From contig CAMYVT010000004.1 in NCBI GenBank assembly GCA_947302515.1, forward strand, positions 1-64,000: a stretch of DNA of 64,000 bases, written 5' to 3'. Within the stretch, counting starts at the first letter, position 1; each line of letters starts with the position of its first letter. A program made the translations under genes and the position numbers. Positions 33,596-41,329 of the stretch are shown here, piece after piece. The notes beneath the pieces were generated by a model. It was not told the origin of the DNA and made no database searches. It was given only the letters and a program-made list of their open reading frames with translations. This DNA comes from an uncultured Caryophanales bacterium. GTDB lineage: Bacteria; Bacillota_I; Bacilli_A; RF39; UBA660.

Positions 33596-33639
33596 ATATT
33601 GGAACTATGTGATAAACTAACTATGAAAGAAGGAATAAT

Positions 33640-33840
33640 ATGAATTATTTAATAAAAGATACCACTCCAGAAGAAAGACAATTATTAGTAGAAAAAGCTT
33701 TAGCAATATCTCTATCAGGAGCAGAAACTCCATCGCAAGAGGTATTAGATTTAGTATATGAATATATTGATGGTAAAAAAGAATTATCTGAAATACAAAA
33801 GAAAGTAATTAATCTATATAAGAAAGAGGGAAATAAATAA
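33640..33840 (+). CDS. VbhA-like antitoxin of a Fic module
   Basis: The 66-residue helical protein precedes the Fic gene and overlaps it by one base (TAATG), the order of the VbhA/VbhT system. The C-terminal YEYIDGKKELSEIQKKV matches the VbhA helix pattern. The inhibitory helix is probably ALAISLSGAETPS; its Glu should block the Fic arginine, although the usual Ser/Thr-x-x-x-Glu-Gly/Asn form is not exact here. It should bind the Fic protein and keep it inactive. Confidence 0.75.
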   Translation: MNYLIKDTTPEERQLLVEKALAISLSGAETPSQEVLDLVYEYIDGKKELSEIQKKVINLYKKEGNK

Positions 33841-34511
33841 TGAAAGATCCTTATATAGATTCTAATGGAGTATTAAAAAATTTATTAGGTATTACAGATT
33901 CAAAAGAACTATCTAAAGCAGAAGCAGATATTGGTTTTTTAAAACTAATTGATATTGATTCTGTTCATATTGATTATTTTGATTCTGATTTATTAAAAAG
34001 AATTCATAAACATATTTTTGAAGATATATTTGAATGGGCTGGAGAATATCGTAGTGTTCCTTTAGTAAAAGAAGAATTAGTATTGCCAGGATATAGTATT
34101 CCATATTCTGCTCCTAGTGAAATAATGGGAGAGTTAGAAAAAAAGATTCATGAATTAAATGGTATGCCATGGCATAAAATGTCACAAGAAGAAATAGCAA
34201 GTGTTTTTGCTAGAAAAATAGCTCTAATATGGAGAGTACATCCTTTTAGAGATGGTAATACTAGAACTATGCTTTCATTTTCATATTTATATGCAAAAGA
34301 ACATGGCTTTCCATTTGATATGAAAACTTTCACTGAAAACTTATCTAGAGAGTATAATGAAGATGGAAGTGTAATAAGATATAGTATAAGAGATAAATTT
34401 GTTTTAGCCTCTTTAGATGATAAGGATTATCCTGAAGTAGAACATCTAGCAATAATCTTTGAACAAGCTATGAAGAATTATAAAGGAACGACTAATCAAA
34501 TACATAAATAA
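33840..34511 (+). CDS. Fic-domain AMPylating protein (toxin-like)
   Basis: The 223-residue protein has the Fic motif HPFRDGNTR beginning at His134, with the FEWAGEYRSV element of the upstream region. Fic enzymes transfer AMP (or another nucleotide moiety) from a nucleotide to a hydroxyl of a target protein; the catalytic His and the phosphate-binding Asp-Gly-Asn are intact. GNTR instead of GNGR is common in bacterial Fic proteins. With the preceding VbhA-like gene it forms a class I Fic toxin-antitoxin pair. The target is unknown. Confidence 0.9.
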   Translation: MKDPYIDSNGVLKNLLGITDSKELSKAEADIGFLKLIDIDSVHIDYFDSDLLKRIHKHIFEDIFEWAGEYRSVPLVKEELVLPGYSIPYSAPSEIMGELEKKIHELNGMPWHKMSQEEIASVFARKIALIWRVHPFRDGNTRTMLSFSYLYAKEHGFPFDMKTFTENLSREYNEDGSVIRYSIRDKFVLASLDDKDYPEVEHLAIIFEQAMKNYKGTTNQIHK

Positions 34512-34540
34512 AAATATATGTTTAAATACATATATTTATT
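34512..34540 (+). terminator. Weak A/T-rich terminator
   Basis: AAATATATGT and ACATATATTT form a 10-bp stem, all A/T except one G-C pair, followed by a short T-rich tract after the Fic stop. Confidence 0.5.
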
Positions 34541-34575
34541 ATTTTATGATAAAATAAAATAGAATAGAGGTTAAT

Positions 34576-35676
34576 ATGAAAGATAAAGATAAGAAATTAA
34601 TATTATTTGAAATAATAATCATGATTATATCAATATTTAGTAGTTTTATAATAAAAATACTATCAGGATATAAAATGGTTATTTTTATGGTAACTATATT
34701 ATTTGTTTTTAGTAAATTATTAGGTTTTGAAAAAAATAAAAAAGATAATATGAAAAATCATATTATAGAACTAATAGTATTCATCTTAACATTCCTAGTA
34801 GTTTATTCATTGTTTGGTATTTTAGTAGGATTTACTAAGCAAACTAATAATATATTATCACTAGTACTATTTACGATTCTACCAATAGTTTTATATGTAT
34901 CTATAAGAGAAATATTAAGATTTAGTATTATCAAAAAGACAGATAAAAATAAAATATTAACAATAATAAGTATATTATTCTTTATAGTATTAGATTTATC
35001 TAATTTTAGTTATGTATTATGGAGACAAAATCCATACTCAGTATCTTATCAATTATTATTACTATTATTCCCAATTGTTTCAAGTAATATTGTTTATTCT
35101 AATTTAACTAAGAAGAGTGGTTATATACCAGTATTAGTGTTTGCTATATTTATGAATATATATCATTATATATTCCCTGTGATGCCTAATATAACTGTAG
35201 TAGCAATTGCTTTTATAGATACACTTTTACCAATATTACTATGGGTAAGAATGAATTCATTCTATGATAGAGTAAAAAAGAAAGAAAAGAATCTTAAAGA
35301 TAATTATTTAAATATATCTATATTATTAGTACCATTAATCTTTATTTCATTGATGATTTATTTCTCATCAGGTTTTTATCGTTTTGAAATGGTTGCAGTA
35401 GGAACAAATAACTTAAAACCAGATATAAATAGAGGAGATATAGTATTTATTGATAAATATAATAATAATCCAGGAGATATTGATGTAGGAGAAGTAATTG
35501 CTTATAGAGAAAATAATATTATTATGATTAATAGAGTAATGAAAAAAGATGGATATATATGCTATGTAGAAGAAAATAAACAACCAAAACAAGTAAATAG
35601 AGATGATATCGTTGGAACAATTCATTTTAAATTAAAATATTTAGGACTTCCATCTTTATGGTTTAATAATTCGTAG
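34576..35676 (+). CDS. Polytopic membrane protein with a degenerate signal peptidase I domain
   Basis: About eight hydrophobic helices fill the first 265 residues. The last ~100 residues align by eye with the S26 signal peptidase core: VAVGTNNLKPDINRGDIVFID corresponds to the usual SGSMxP and GDIV boxes, then VGEVIAYRENN and the box that normally reads HRV. The catalytic Ser position is Asn279 and the general-base position is Asn319 (INRVM), so cleavage activity should be lost. An intact signal peptidase starts at 63827. A DUF5305-like gene follows by 13 nt. A binding or scaffold role is inferred. Confidence 0.72.
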   Translation: MKDKDKKLILFEIIIMIISIFSSFIIKILSGYKMVIFMVTILFVFSKLLGFEKNKKDNMKNHIIELIVFILTFLVVYSLFGILVGFTKQTNNILSLVLFTILPIVLYVSIREILRFSIIKKTDKNKILTIISILFFIVLDLSNFSYVLWRQNPYSVSYQLLLLLFPIVSSNIVYSNLTKKSGYIPVLVFAIFMNIYHYIFPVMPNITVVAIAFIDTLLPILLWVRMNSFYDRVKKKEKNLKDNYLNISILLVPLIFISLMIYFSSGFYRFEMVAVGTNNLKPDINRGDIVFIDKYNNNPGDIDVGEVIAYRENNIIMINRVMKKDGYICYVEENKQPKQVNRDDIVGTIHFKLKYLGLPSLWFNNS

Positions 35677-35689
35677 AAAGGAGAATAAT

Positions 35690-36982
35690 ATGAGTGATAA
35701 TAAAGAAGATTTCTACGATCATTATAATCTTATAGAAGATGAAGATATTGAAAAAGCAAAAAAGAAACCAAAAAGTAAAAAGAAAGTAAAAATGTCTTCA
35801 ATAAAAAAAGGAAGTACTTATGAATCAGTAAGTATAAATAAAGAAGTAAATAAAGAAGAAATATTAAAAGAAGAAATAGAAGATACTCCTTCCGAAGAAT
35901 TCTTAGTAGAATATAATGTGGTAGAAGAAGAGAAAAAGGAAGAAATAAAAGCGCCTATTTATATAGGTTTTACTCCAAGATTAGTAATATGCTGTATTCT
36001 AGTACCAATCTTATCAATTCTATCTATTATTCTAATCTATAAATCATTTTCTGTAGATGAAATAGCTAATATTAGATACACAGAAAAAAGCATTATTAAT
36101 TATACAATATATAGTGACGATATAAATGTTTATACAGGAGAAAACAATCTATATGATAGAAGCTTAATAAATAAGATAATAATAGATTTAAACTATCAAT
36201 TATTAGCAAATCAAAAAAGTAATCTTCTATTTAATTATCAAGTAACAGGTGATTTAGTAATAGTAGATAAAAATAATCCAGAAACTATCTTTTATAATGA
36301 ATCAAACAATATTATTGATTTAAAAAAAGAAACAATAACTAATAATAAATTTTCATTAAGAGAAAAAGTAAATATTAATTATTGGGATTATTATAATAAA
36401 GCAAAACAATTATCAGAAAACTACACAGGAGAAACACAAAGTTATTTAGATATAAAATTATTAGTAAATTATAAATCAACAAGAAATAATAATTATAATT
36501 TAAATGATAGTAGTATTTCAGATATTAAAATACCATTATCTGATAAAAATATAAGTATTGAGAAAAATGAAATAGATAATGAAAAAAGAGTTAATAAGAG
36601 ACCAACTGTTCATATTAGTAGTCCAATTATATTAGTATTAGGATTATTAACAAGTATAGGTGCAATTATTGTTTTATCATATGTATTATTATTTATATAT
36701 TCTATTTTAGAACAGTATTCTAAGTATGATAAATTAGTTAATAAGATATTAAAAAAATATAAAAAGAGAATTATTTATAAAGATAAAGTACCTCGTAAAA
36801 CAGGTAAAAAAGTAACTAATGTAGATAATATTAAAATACTAAATAAAGTAAGTAAGAAAAATAAAGTACCAATAGAGTATTGTAATATTAATAATCATAC
36901 TAAATGTCAGTTCTCAGTGTTATTTGATAAAGAATTATATATCTATGTAATAAAAGAAATAGATTTAGAAAAAAAAGATTAA
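35690..36982 (+). CDS. DUF5305-like membrane protein
   Basis: A charged Lys/Glu-rich cytoplasmic region (about 1-95) is followed by a membrane helix (about 100-120), an extracytoplasmic beta-rich domain (about 130-295, YTGENNLYDRSLINKI and FSLREKVNINYWDYY), a second helix near 310-340 and a basic cytoplasmic tail. This matches DUF5305 proteins, which often sit beside signal peptidase genes, as here. The function is unknown. It is co-transcribed with the degenerate signal peptidase gene, 13 nt apart with an AAAGGAG site. Confidence 0.65.
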   Translation: MSDNKEDFYDHYNLIEDEDIEKAKKKPKSKKKVKMSSIKKGSTYESVSINKEVNKEEILKEEIEDTPSEEFLVEYNVVEEEKKEEIKAPIYIGFTPRLVICCILVPILSILSIILIYKSFSVDEIANIRYTEKSIINYTIYSDDINVYTGENNLYDRSLINKIIIDLNYQLLANQKSNLLFNYQVTGDLVIVDKNNPETIFYNESNNIIDLKKETITNNKFSLREKVNINYWDYYNKAKQLSENYTGETQSYLDIKLLVNYKSTRNNNYNLNDSSISDIKIPLSDKNISIEKNEIDNEKRVNKRPTVHISSPIILVLGLLTSIGAIIVLSYVLLFIYSILEQYSKYDKLVNKILKKYKKRIIYKDKVPRKTGKKVTNVDNIKILNKVSKKNKVPIEYCNINNHTKCQFSVLFDKELYIYVIKEIDLEKKD

Positions 36983-37000
36983 CTTCATAGTTAATCTTTT
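36973..37000. terminator. Bidirectional terminator
   Basis: AAAAGATTAACT and AGTTAATCTTTT form a 12-bp stem around TCAT, between convergent genes. Confidence 0.85.
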
Positions 37001-38247
37001 ATTATACTTCCTCCCCATTCTACTAGAGTAAATCCGTTTCTATTAGGAGTATTAATAATTTGCTCTTTAACATTAATCATTTTATTTAACGGTTTATAAT
37101 CCATTTGAATACGTATAATATTATCAGGATTAGGATTAATATCTAATGGCATATAATTATTAATTTCATCAATTGTTTCAAAATAAATATAATTATAAAT
37201 ATTATTTTCTAATTGAGGTAACCAATATATTATAAATTCATTAGCTTCTCTTTCATTAAGACCAAGCTGCTCTAACTTTTCTTCTAGAAAAGCTAGAGTA
37301 TCTTCTCCTTTAATAACAAATCCTTCATCATGAATATAAGCATTATGATTATTACCTTCCCAGAATAATCCATAGTATGTTCTATTACTATCTTTTAAAG
37401 TACCATCAGGTAAAGCAGTAACATTCCAACCATTATTGTATTTAGGATATGTTGTTGTTAAATAATTATCATTTCCCAATTTAATAGAAACATTAGTTTC
37501 TACTTCAGGATATAAGTAAATAATAGGTTTATAAGCAACATAAGGATCACAATGAGGATCATTAGTAGCTTCATAATCATATTCTACATTTTTAATATTT
37601 GTATCTTTATCAAGTTTTAATAAATAATATAAATATTCAGGTTTACAACCACCACAAGAAGCTTCATAAGTAGCTTTGACACTCAAAGTATTATTATCTA
37701 TCTTATAACCAATAGGAGTAATATTCTTTTCACTACAAGGATCAATATTGAATGATAAAACAACATAATTATATTTATTAAAATCTATATTATTTATATA
37801 TTTATGTGGAAATAAAGATTCTAATTCATCAATATTATTAACTGAATAATAATCTTCGTAAAAAACTCTTTCTTCAAAAGTTCCAATCTCAGTAAAATCT
37901 CCTTTTGAAGTATAACCATCTCTATTATAATAAGAGAAGATACTAACTAATACCATAAAAGCAATAAGTAAAATTATAAATATAAATATAACAAAACTCG
38001 GTTTCTTTTTAATGTCTCCATTAATAATATCTTTAACAGGAGCAGTAACTGTTTCAGCAACTTCTTGAACTGTATTAGATATCTTTTCTACAGGAGTTTC
38101 AATTACTTCTTCTTTTACTTCTTCTACTTTTTTAGGTGTAGTTTTTCTTTTTGTAGTACTAGTAATAGTCTTTTTAGTAGTAGTCTTTTTTGTAGTTGTT
38201 TTCTTATTGGTAGTAGTCTTCTTTTTAACTTCTTTTTCTTCAGCCAT
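36991..38247 (-). CDS. Membrane protein with Lys/Thr-rich cytoplasmic tail and external domain
   Basis: The 418-residue protein starts with a long low-complexity stretch of Lys and Thr (about residues 5-45), then acidic residues, one membrane helix near 85-110, and an external region. Two modules are visible outside: a Cys-containing one (DPCSEKN, ASCGGCKPEYLYYLLKL) and a C-terminal one starting KPIIYLYPEVETNVSIKL with YGLFWEGNN, a type seen across bacteria without known function. The ATG at 38247 follows GGAGGA. The tail could bind nucleic acid or phospholipid. No family name is given with confidence. Confidence 0.7.
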   Translation of the reverse strand: MAEEKEVKKKTTTNKKTTTKKTTTKKTITSTTKRKTTPKKVEEVKEEVIETPVEKISNTVQEVAETVTAPVKDIINGDIKKKPSFVIFIFIILLIAFMVLVSIFSYYNRDGYTSKGDFTEIGTFEERVFYEDYYSVNNIDELESLFPHKYINNIDFNKYNYVVLSFNIDPCSEKNITPIGYKIDNNTLSVKATYEASCGGCKPEYLYYLLKLDKDTNIKNVEYDYEATNDPHCDPYVAYKPIIYLYPEVETNVSIKLGNDNYLTTTYPKYNNGWNVTALPDGTLKDSNRTYYGLFWEGNNHNAYIHDEGFVIKGEDTLAFLEEKLEQLGLNEREANEFIIYWLPQLENNIYNYIYFETIDEINNYMPLDINPNPDNIIRIQMDYKPLNKMINVKEQIINTPNRNGFTLVEWGGSIIKD

Positions 38248-38376
38248 AACAATATCCTCCAATCATAGTATTACTATAAAATAATAATATCACAAAACAT
38301 AAGATACATAAAGACAATTTGCATTTTTATTTTTAATTATAGTATAATAATCTACGTAAGTTTAGAGGTGAAAAAT

Positions 38377-40230
38377 ATGGCAAAAACATTAAAAGCTCCA
38401 TGGAAAAAATATTATGATGATGAAAAGGAACATTTAGAGTATCCTAATTTTTCTGCTTATAAATTAATTGAATATACAGCAAGTAAACATCTAAACAATA
38501 TTAGTTATAACTATTTTGGTAATAAGAAAACATATCATGAATTTTTAAAACAAATAGATGAAGCTGCTAGAGCAATGAAAGCTTTAGGAGTAAAGCATAA
38601 AGATGTAGTAGCTATTTGTATGCCAAATACTCCAGAAGGAATAATTTCTTTTTATGCAACTAATAAAATAGGAGCAATTGCTTCAATGATTCATCCATTA
38701 TCAGCAGAAAATGAAATAAAACATTATTTAAATATAGCTAAAGCCGAATGGTTAATTGCAATTGATTTTACTATAGATAAAGTTAATAAAATTATAAAAG
38801 AAACTAAAGTAAAAAAGGTTATTACAGTAAGTGTTAGTGAATCTATGCCCCCACTTATTAAATCTATATATACTGCAACAAATACAACTACGAATTTAAC
38901 AAAAGCCATTAAATCATTAAATCCAATGAATTATATTAATAGTGAAGTAATTGATAAGAAAAGTAAAAGAATGGGATGGAAAGAATTTATTCGTTTAGGA
39001 AGAGATTATGTTAAAGAAATAGATGATGATTTTAGTGGTAAAGAAATAGCAGCAATTCTATATTCTGGAGGTACTACTGGTACTCCAAAAGGTGTAAAAT
39101 TAACCAATTTAAATTTAAATGCTTCTGCAATGCAAAACTTTGAGCATGTAGGATGTATGAGAGACAAAGATAAAGTACTTGCAATTATGCCAATATTCCA
39201 CGGATTTGGATTAGCAGTATGTATTCACTGTGTTCAATACTTTGGTGGTACAAGTATTTTACTCCCACAATTTAATGCAAAAACATTTGATAAAATAATG
39301 AAAAAATATGAACCAAATGCAGTAGTAGGAGTACCAACGTTATTTGAGGCAATGACTAAAAATAAAAATTTCAATCATATGAAAATGCCATATTTAACAT
39401 GTGTTATTTCTGGTGGGGATTCTTTATCTGTTGAATTAAAGAAGAAATTTGACGAATGGCTAGAAAAACATAAATCTCCAGCTACATTAAGAGAAGGTTA
39501 TGGTTTAACAGAATGCAGTGCTTCATCATGTCTTACTCCATTAAATTATTATCGCCCAGGTAGTATAGGAATTCCATTCCCAGACACATACTATAAAATT
39601 GTTGAGGTAGGAACAGAAAAAGAAGTACCATATGGACAAGAAGGAGAAATAGTTATTACTGGACCAACAGTAATGGCTGGCTATATTCATAATAGAAGAG
39701 AAACAAGACAAACTTTGAGAAAACATAAAGATGGACGAGTATGGTTACATACTGGAGACGAAGGGTATATGGATAAAGATGGATTTATCTATTTCAAAGG
39801 TAGATCAAAGAGAATGATTATTTCATCAGGATACAATATTTATCCAAATAATATTGAAAACGTAATAGATTCTCATCCAGATGTAAGTATGTCATGTGTA
39901 ATTGGTATACCTCATCCATATAAAGTAATGGTTGCTAAAGCATTCATTGTCTTAAAAAATCCAAATAAAGAATCAGAAGAAACATTAAATTCTATTAAAG
40001 AACTAGTAGAAAAAAACTTAGCAAGATTCTCATGGCCATATGATTATGAATTTAGAAAAGAATTACCAAAAACATTAGTAGGTAAAGTAGCATATAATGT
40101 CTTAATTCATGAAGAGGAAATGAAAAATAAAGAAAGAACATGGGAAAAAGCAGAAATACTAGAACAAGTAGAAGATGAATCTAAAACAGATGAAATATTA
40201 GATAAAATGAAAAAAGAAAATGACAAATAA
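38377..40230 (+). CDS. AMP-binding acyl-CoA synthetase
   Basis: The 617-residue ANL-superfamily enzyme has the P-loop LYSGGTTGTPKGVKLT, the YGLTECS motif and the C-terminal HTGDEGYMDKDGFIYFKGR motif, followed by the Lys-containing KTLVGKVAY. It should adenylate a carboxylic acid, most likely a fatty acid, and transfer it to CoA. The C-terminal ~30 residues are a charged extension. The ATG at 38377 follows AGAGGTG. The substrate is inferred from overall similarity to long-chain acyl-CoA ligases. Confidence 0.88.
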   Translation: MAKTLKAPWKKYYDDEKEHLEYPNFSAYKLIEYTASKHLNNISYNYFGNKKTYHEFLKQIDEAARAMKALGVKHKDVVAICMPNTPEGIISFYATNKIGAIASMIHPLSAENEIKHYLNIAKAEWLIAIDFTIDKVNKIIKETKVKKVITVSVSESMPPLIKSIYTATNTTTNLTKAIKSLNPMNYINSEVIDKKSKRMGWKEFIRLGRDYVKEIDDDFSGKEIAAILYSGGTTGTPKGVKLTNLNLNASAMQNFEHVGCMRDKDKVLAIMPIFHGFGLAVCIHCVQYFGGTSILLPQFNAKTFDKIMKKYEPNAVVGVPTLFEAMTKNKNFNHMKMPYLTCVISGGDSLSVELKKKFDEWLEKHKSPATLREGYGLTECSASSCLTPLNYYRPGSIGIPFPDTYYKIVEVGTEKEVPYGQEGEIVITGPTVMAGYIHNRRETRQTLRKHKDGRVWLHTGDEGYMDKDGFIYFKGRSKRMIISSGYNIYPNNIENVIDSHPDVSMSCVIGIPHPYKVMVAKAFIVLKNPNKESEETLNSIKELVEKNLARFSWPYDYEFRKELPKTLVGKVAYNVLIHEEEMKNKERTWEKAEILEQVEDESKTDEILDKMKKENDK

Positions 40231-40252
40231 AACCTATATTATAGGTTTTTTC
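40229..40252 (+). terminator. Intrinsic terminator
   Basis: AACCTAT and ATAGGTT stem with a short loop and a six-T tract, overlapping the stop of the acyl-CoA synthetase gene. Confidence 0.8.
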
Positions 40253-40297
40253 TTTTAAAACAATACTTAATAGGTTATACTAATAATAGGTGATTAT

Positions 40298-40984
40298 ATG
40301 AAAATCCTAGCAAGTGATTTTGATAATACAATTTACTATCTAGATAATGATGATCAAAATAAAAAGAATGCTGAAGCTATTCAGAGATTTGTTTCTTATG
40401 GAAATATATTTTGTATTATTACGGGTAGAAACTATACAGAATTAAAAAAACTATTAACAGAATTACATATTCCATATAGTTATTTAGTATGTGAAGATGG
40501 TGCAAAAATATTTAATAATATGGATTATTGTATTGATACAACACTTCTTGAAAAAAAAGAAATAGAAAAAATAGAAGAAATACTAAAAGAAGAAGGTTGT
40601 GATTATTATTTAGATGATGGTTATAATAAAACAGAGTATTTAGATGATGTTGTAAAAATAGTGGTTAATTGTACTGATGAGAAAGAGAAAGATAAAATAG
40701 TTAAAATTGTACAAGAAAAAACAGATGTTCATATCTATGCTAGTAGATTTCATGTAAATATTATTCATAAAACAGTAAATAAAAAGATTGCATTAAAAAA
40801 ACTAATGAATCTAGAAGAATTAGACTATAACTTACTACATGTTATAGGAGATAATGATAATGACTATGAAATGTTAAAAGAGTTTAAAGGAAAAGTTATT
40901 AAAAAGCATCATAAAGTATTAAATGAATTAGATAAAGAAGAAATAGACACATTAAGTGACTATATAGAAGAATTAATGAAATAA
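40298..40984 (+). CDS. HAD-superfamily (Cof-type) phosphatase
   Basis: The 228-residue protein opens with ASDFDNTIYYL (motif I, DxDxT), has ITGRNYTEL (motif II) and ends with VIGDNDNDYEML (motif IV), the class IIB Cof layout. It probably dephosphorylates a sugar phosphate or flavin-type phosphate, but the substrate cannot be read. The cap is shorter than usual. It has an AGGTGAT site and a likely -10 TATACT upstream. The convergent small-peptide locus 2 follows. Confidence 0.88.
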   Translation: MKILASDFDNTIYYLDNDDQNKKNAEAIQRFVSYGNIFCIITGRNYTELKKLLTELHIPYSYLVCEDGAKIFNNMDYCIDTTLLEKKEIEKIEEILKEEGCDYYLDDGYNKTEYLDDVVKIVVNCTDEKEKDKIVKIVQEKTDVHIYASRFHVNIIHKTVNKKIALKKLMNLEELDYNLLHVIGDNDNDYEMLKEFKGKVIKKHHKVLNELDKEEIDTLSDYIEELMK

Positions 40985-40987
40985 TAA

Positions 40988-41016
40988 TTGAATTATTAAT
41001 AATTATTAATTATAAT
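40988..41016 (+). promoter_or_regulatory. Promoter of opposing RNA, locus 2
   Basis: TTGAAT (40988-40993), a 17-nt spacer and TATAAT (41011-41016). The -35 and spacer match the promoter of locus 1. Expected start near 41023, at AGGAAGTACATTTG. Confidence 0.65.
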
Positions 41017-41022
41017 TAATGT

Positions 41023-41087
41023 AGGAAGTACATTTGTGGTAGATGTATTCCTTGTTTTGGGGACCTGAACACCGTTCAGGTCTTTTT
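41023..41087 (+). ncRNA. Putative antitoxin-like small RNA, locus 2
   Basis: An RNA of about 65 nt without an ORF. It starts with a hairpin (GGAA plus TACAT, paired with ATGTA plus TTCC) that keeps the AGGA...TTCC closure of the locus 1 RNA, and ends in a strong terminator. It converges on a 22-codon membrane-peptide ORF on the minus strand. The antitoxin role is inference. Confidence 0.5.
41062..41087 (+). terminator. Intrinsic terminator of the locus 2 small RNA
   Basis: GACCTGAAC, loop ACC and GTTCAGGTC, then five T residues: the most stable GC-rich hairpin in this AT-rich window. Confidence 0.9.
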
Positions 41088-41094
41088 ATTTATC

Positions 41095-41163
41095 TTAATA
41101 AATGAATACTAAAATAAAAAGCAGAAATATAATGATATATAAAAGGATCTCTCTTATAGACAT
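41095..41163 (-). CDS. 22-residue single-helix membrane peptide, toxin-like (locus 2)
   Basis: A tiny ORF with a strong AAAGGTGGTGA site. The peptide begins MSIREILLY, continues as a run of Ile, Leu and Phe and ends LVFIY, so it is one membrane helix, close in size and composition to Ibs-type type I toxins. Its leader contains GGGGGTTCT as in locus 1. No strong -35 was found for it; a TAATAT near 41230-41240 on the minus strand is a possible -10. Toxicity is inference. Confidence 0.55.
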   Translation of the reverse strand: MSIREILLYIIIFLLFILVFIY

Positions 41164-41329
41164 TAAATCACCACCTTTCAAAAAGTTCAACAGAACCCCC
41201 AAAAGGAATACAACATCAAATATACTCCCTAATATATTATTCTTTAATAGTAAGAAAATACTATAAAAGTATAGTATTTTTATTATTTTTATGATATAAT
41301 TTTGGACGTTGCGAAAAGAGGTTGATACT

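Larger units (their letters stand above)
41029..41224. repeat. Inverted repeat bracketing the peptide ORF, locus 2
   Basis: GTATTCC (41045-41051) and TTTTGGGG (41055-41062) recur inverted as CCCCAAAAGGAATAC (41197-41211), and TACATTTG (41029-41036) recurs weakly as CAAATATA (41217-41224). The peptide mRNA leader and the opposing RNA therefore carry nearly the same sequence. Confidence 0.7.
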
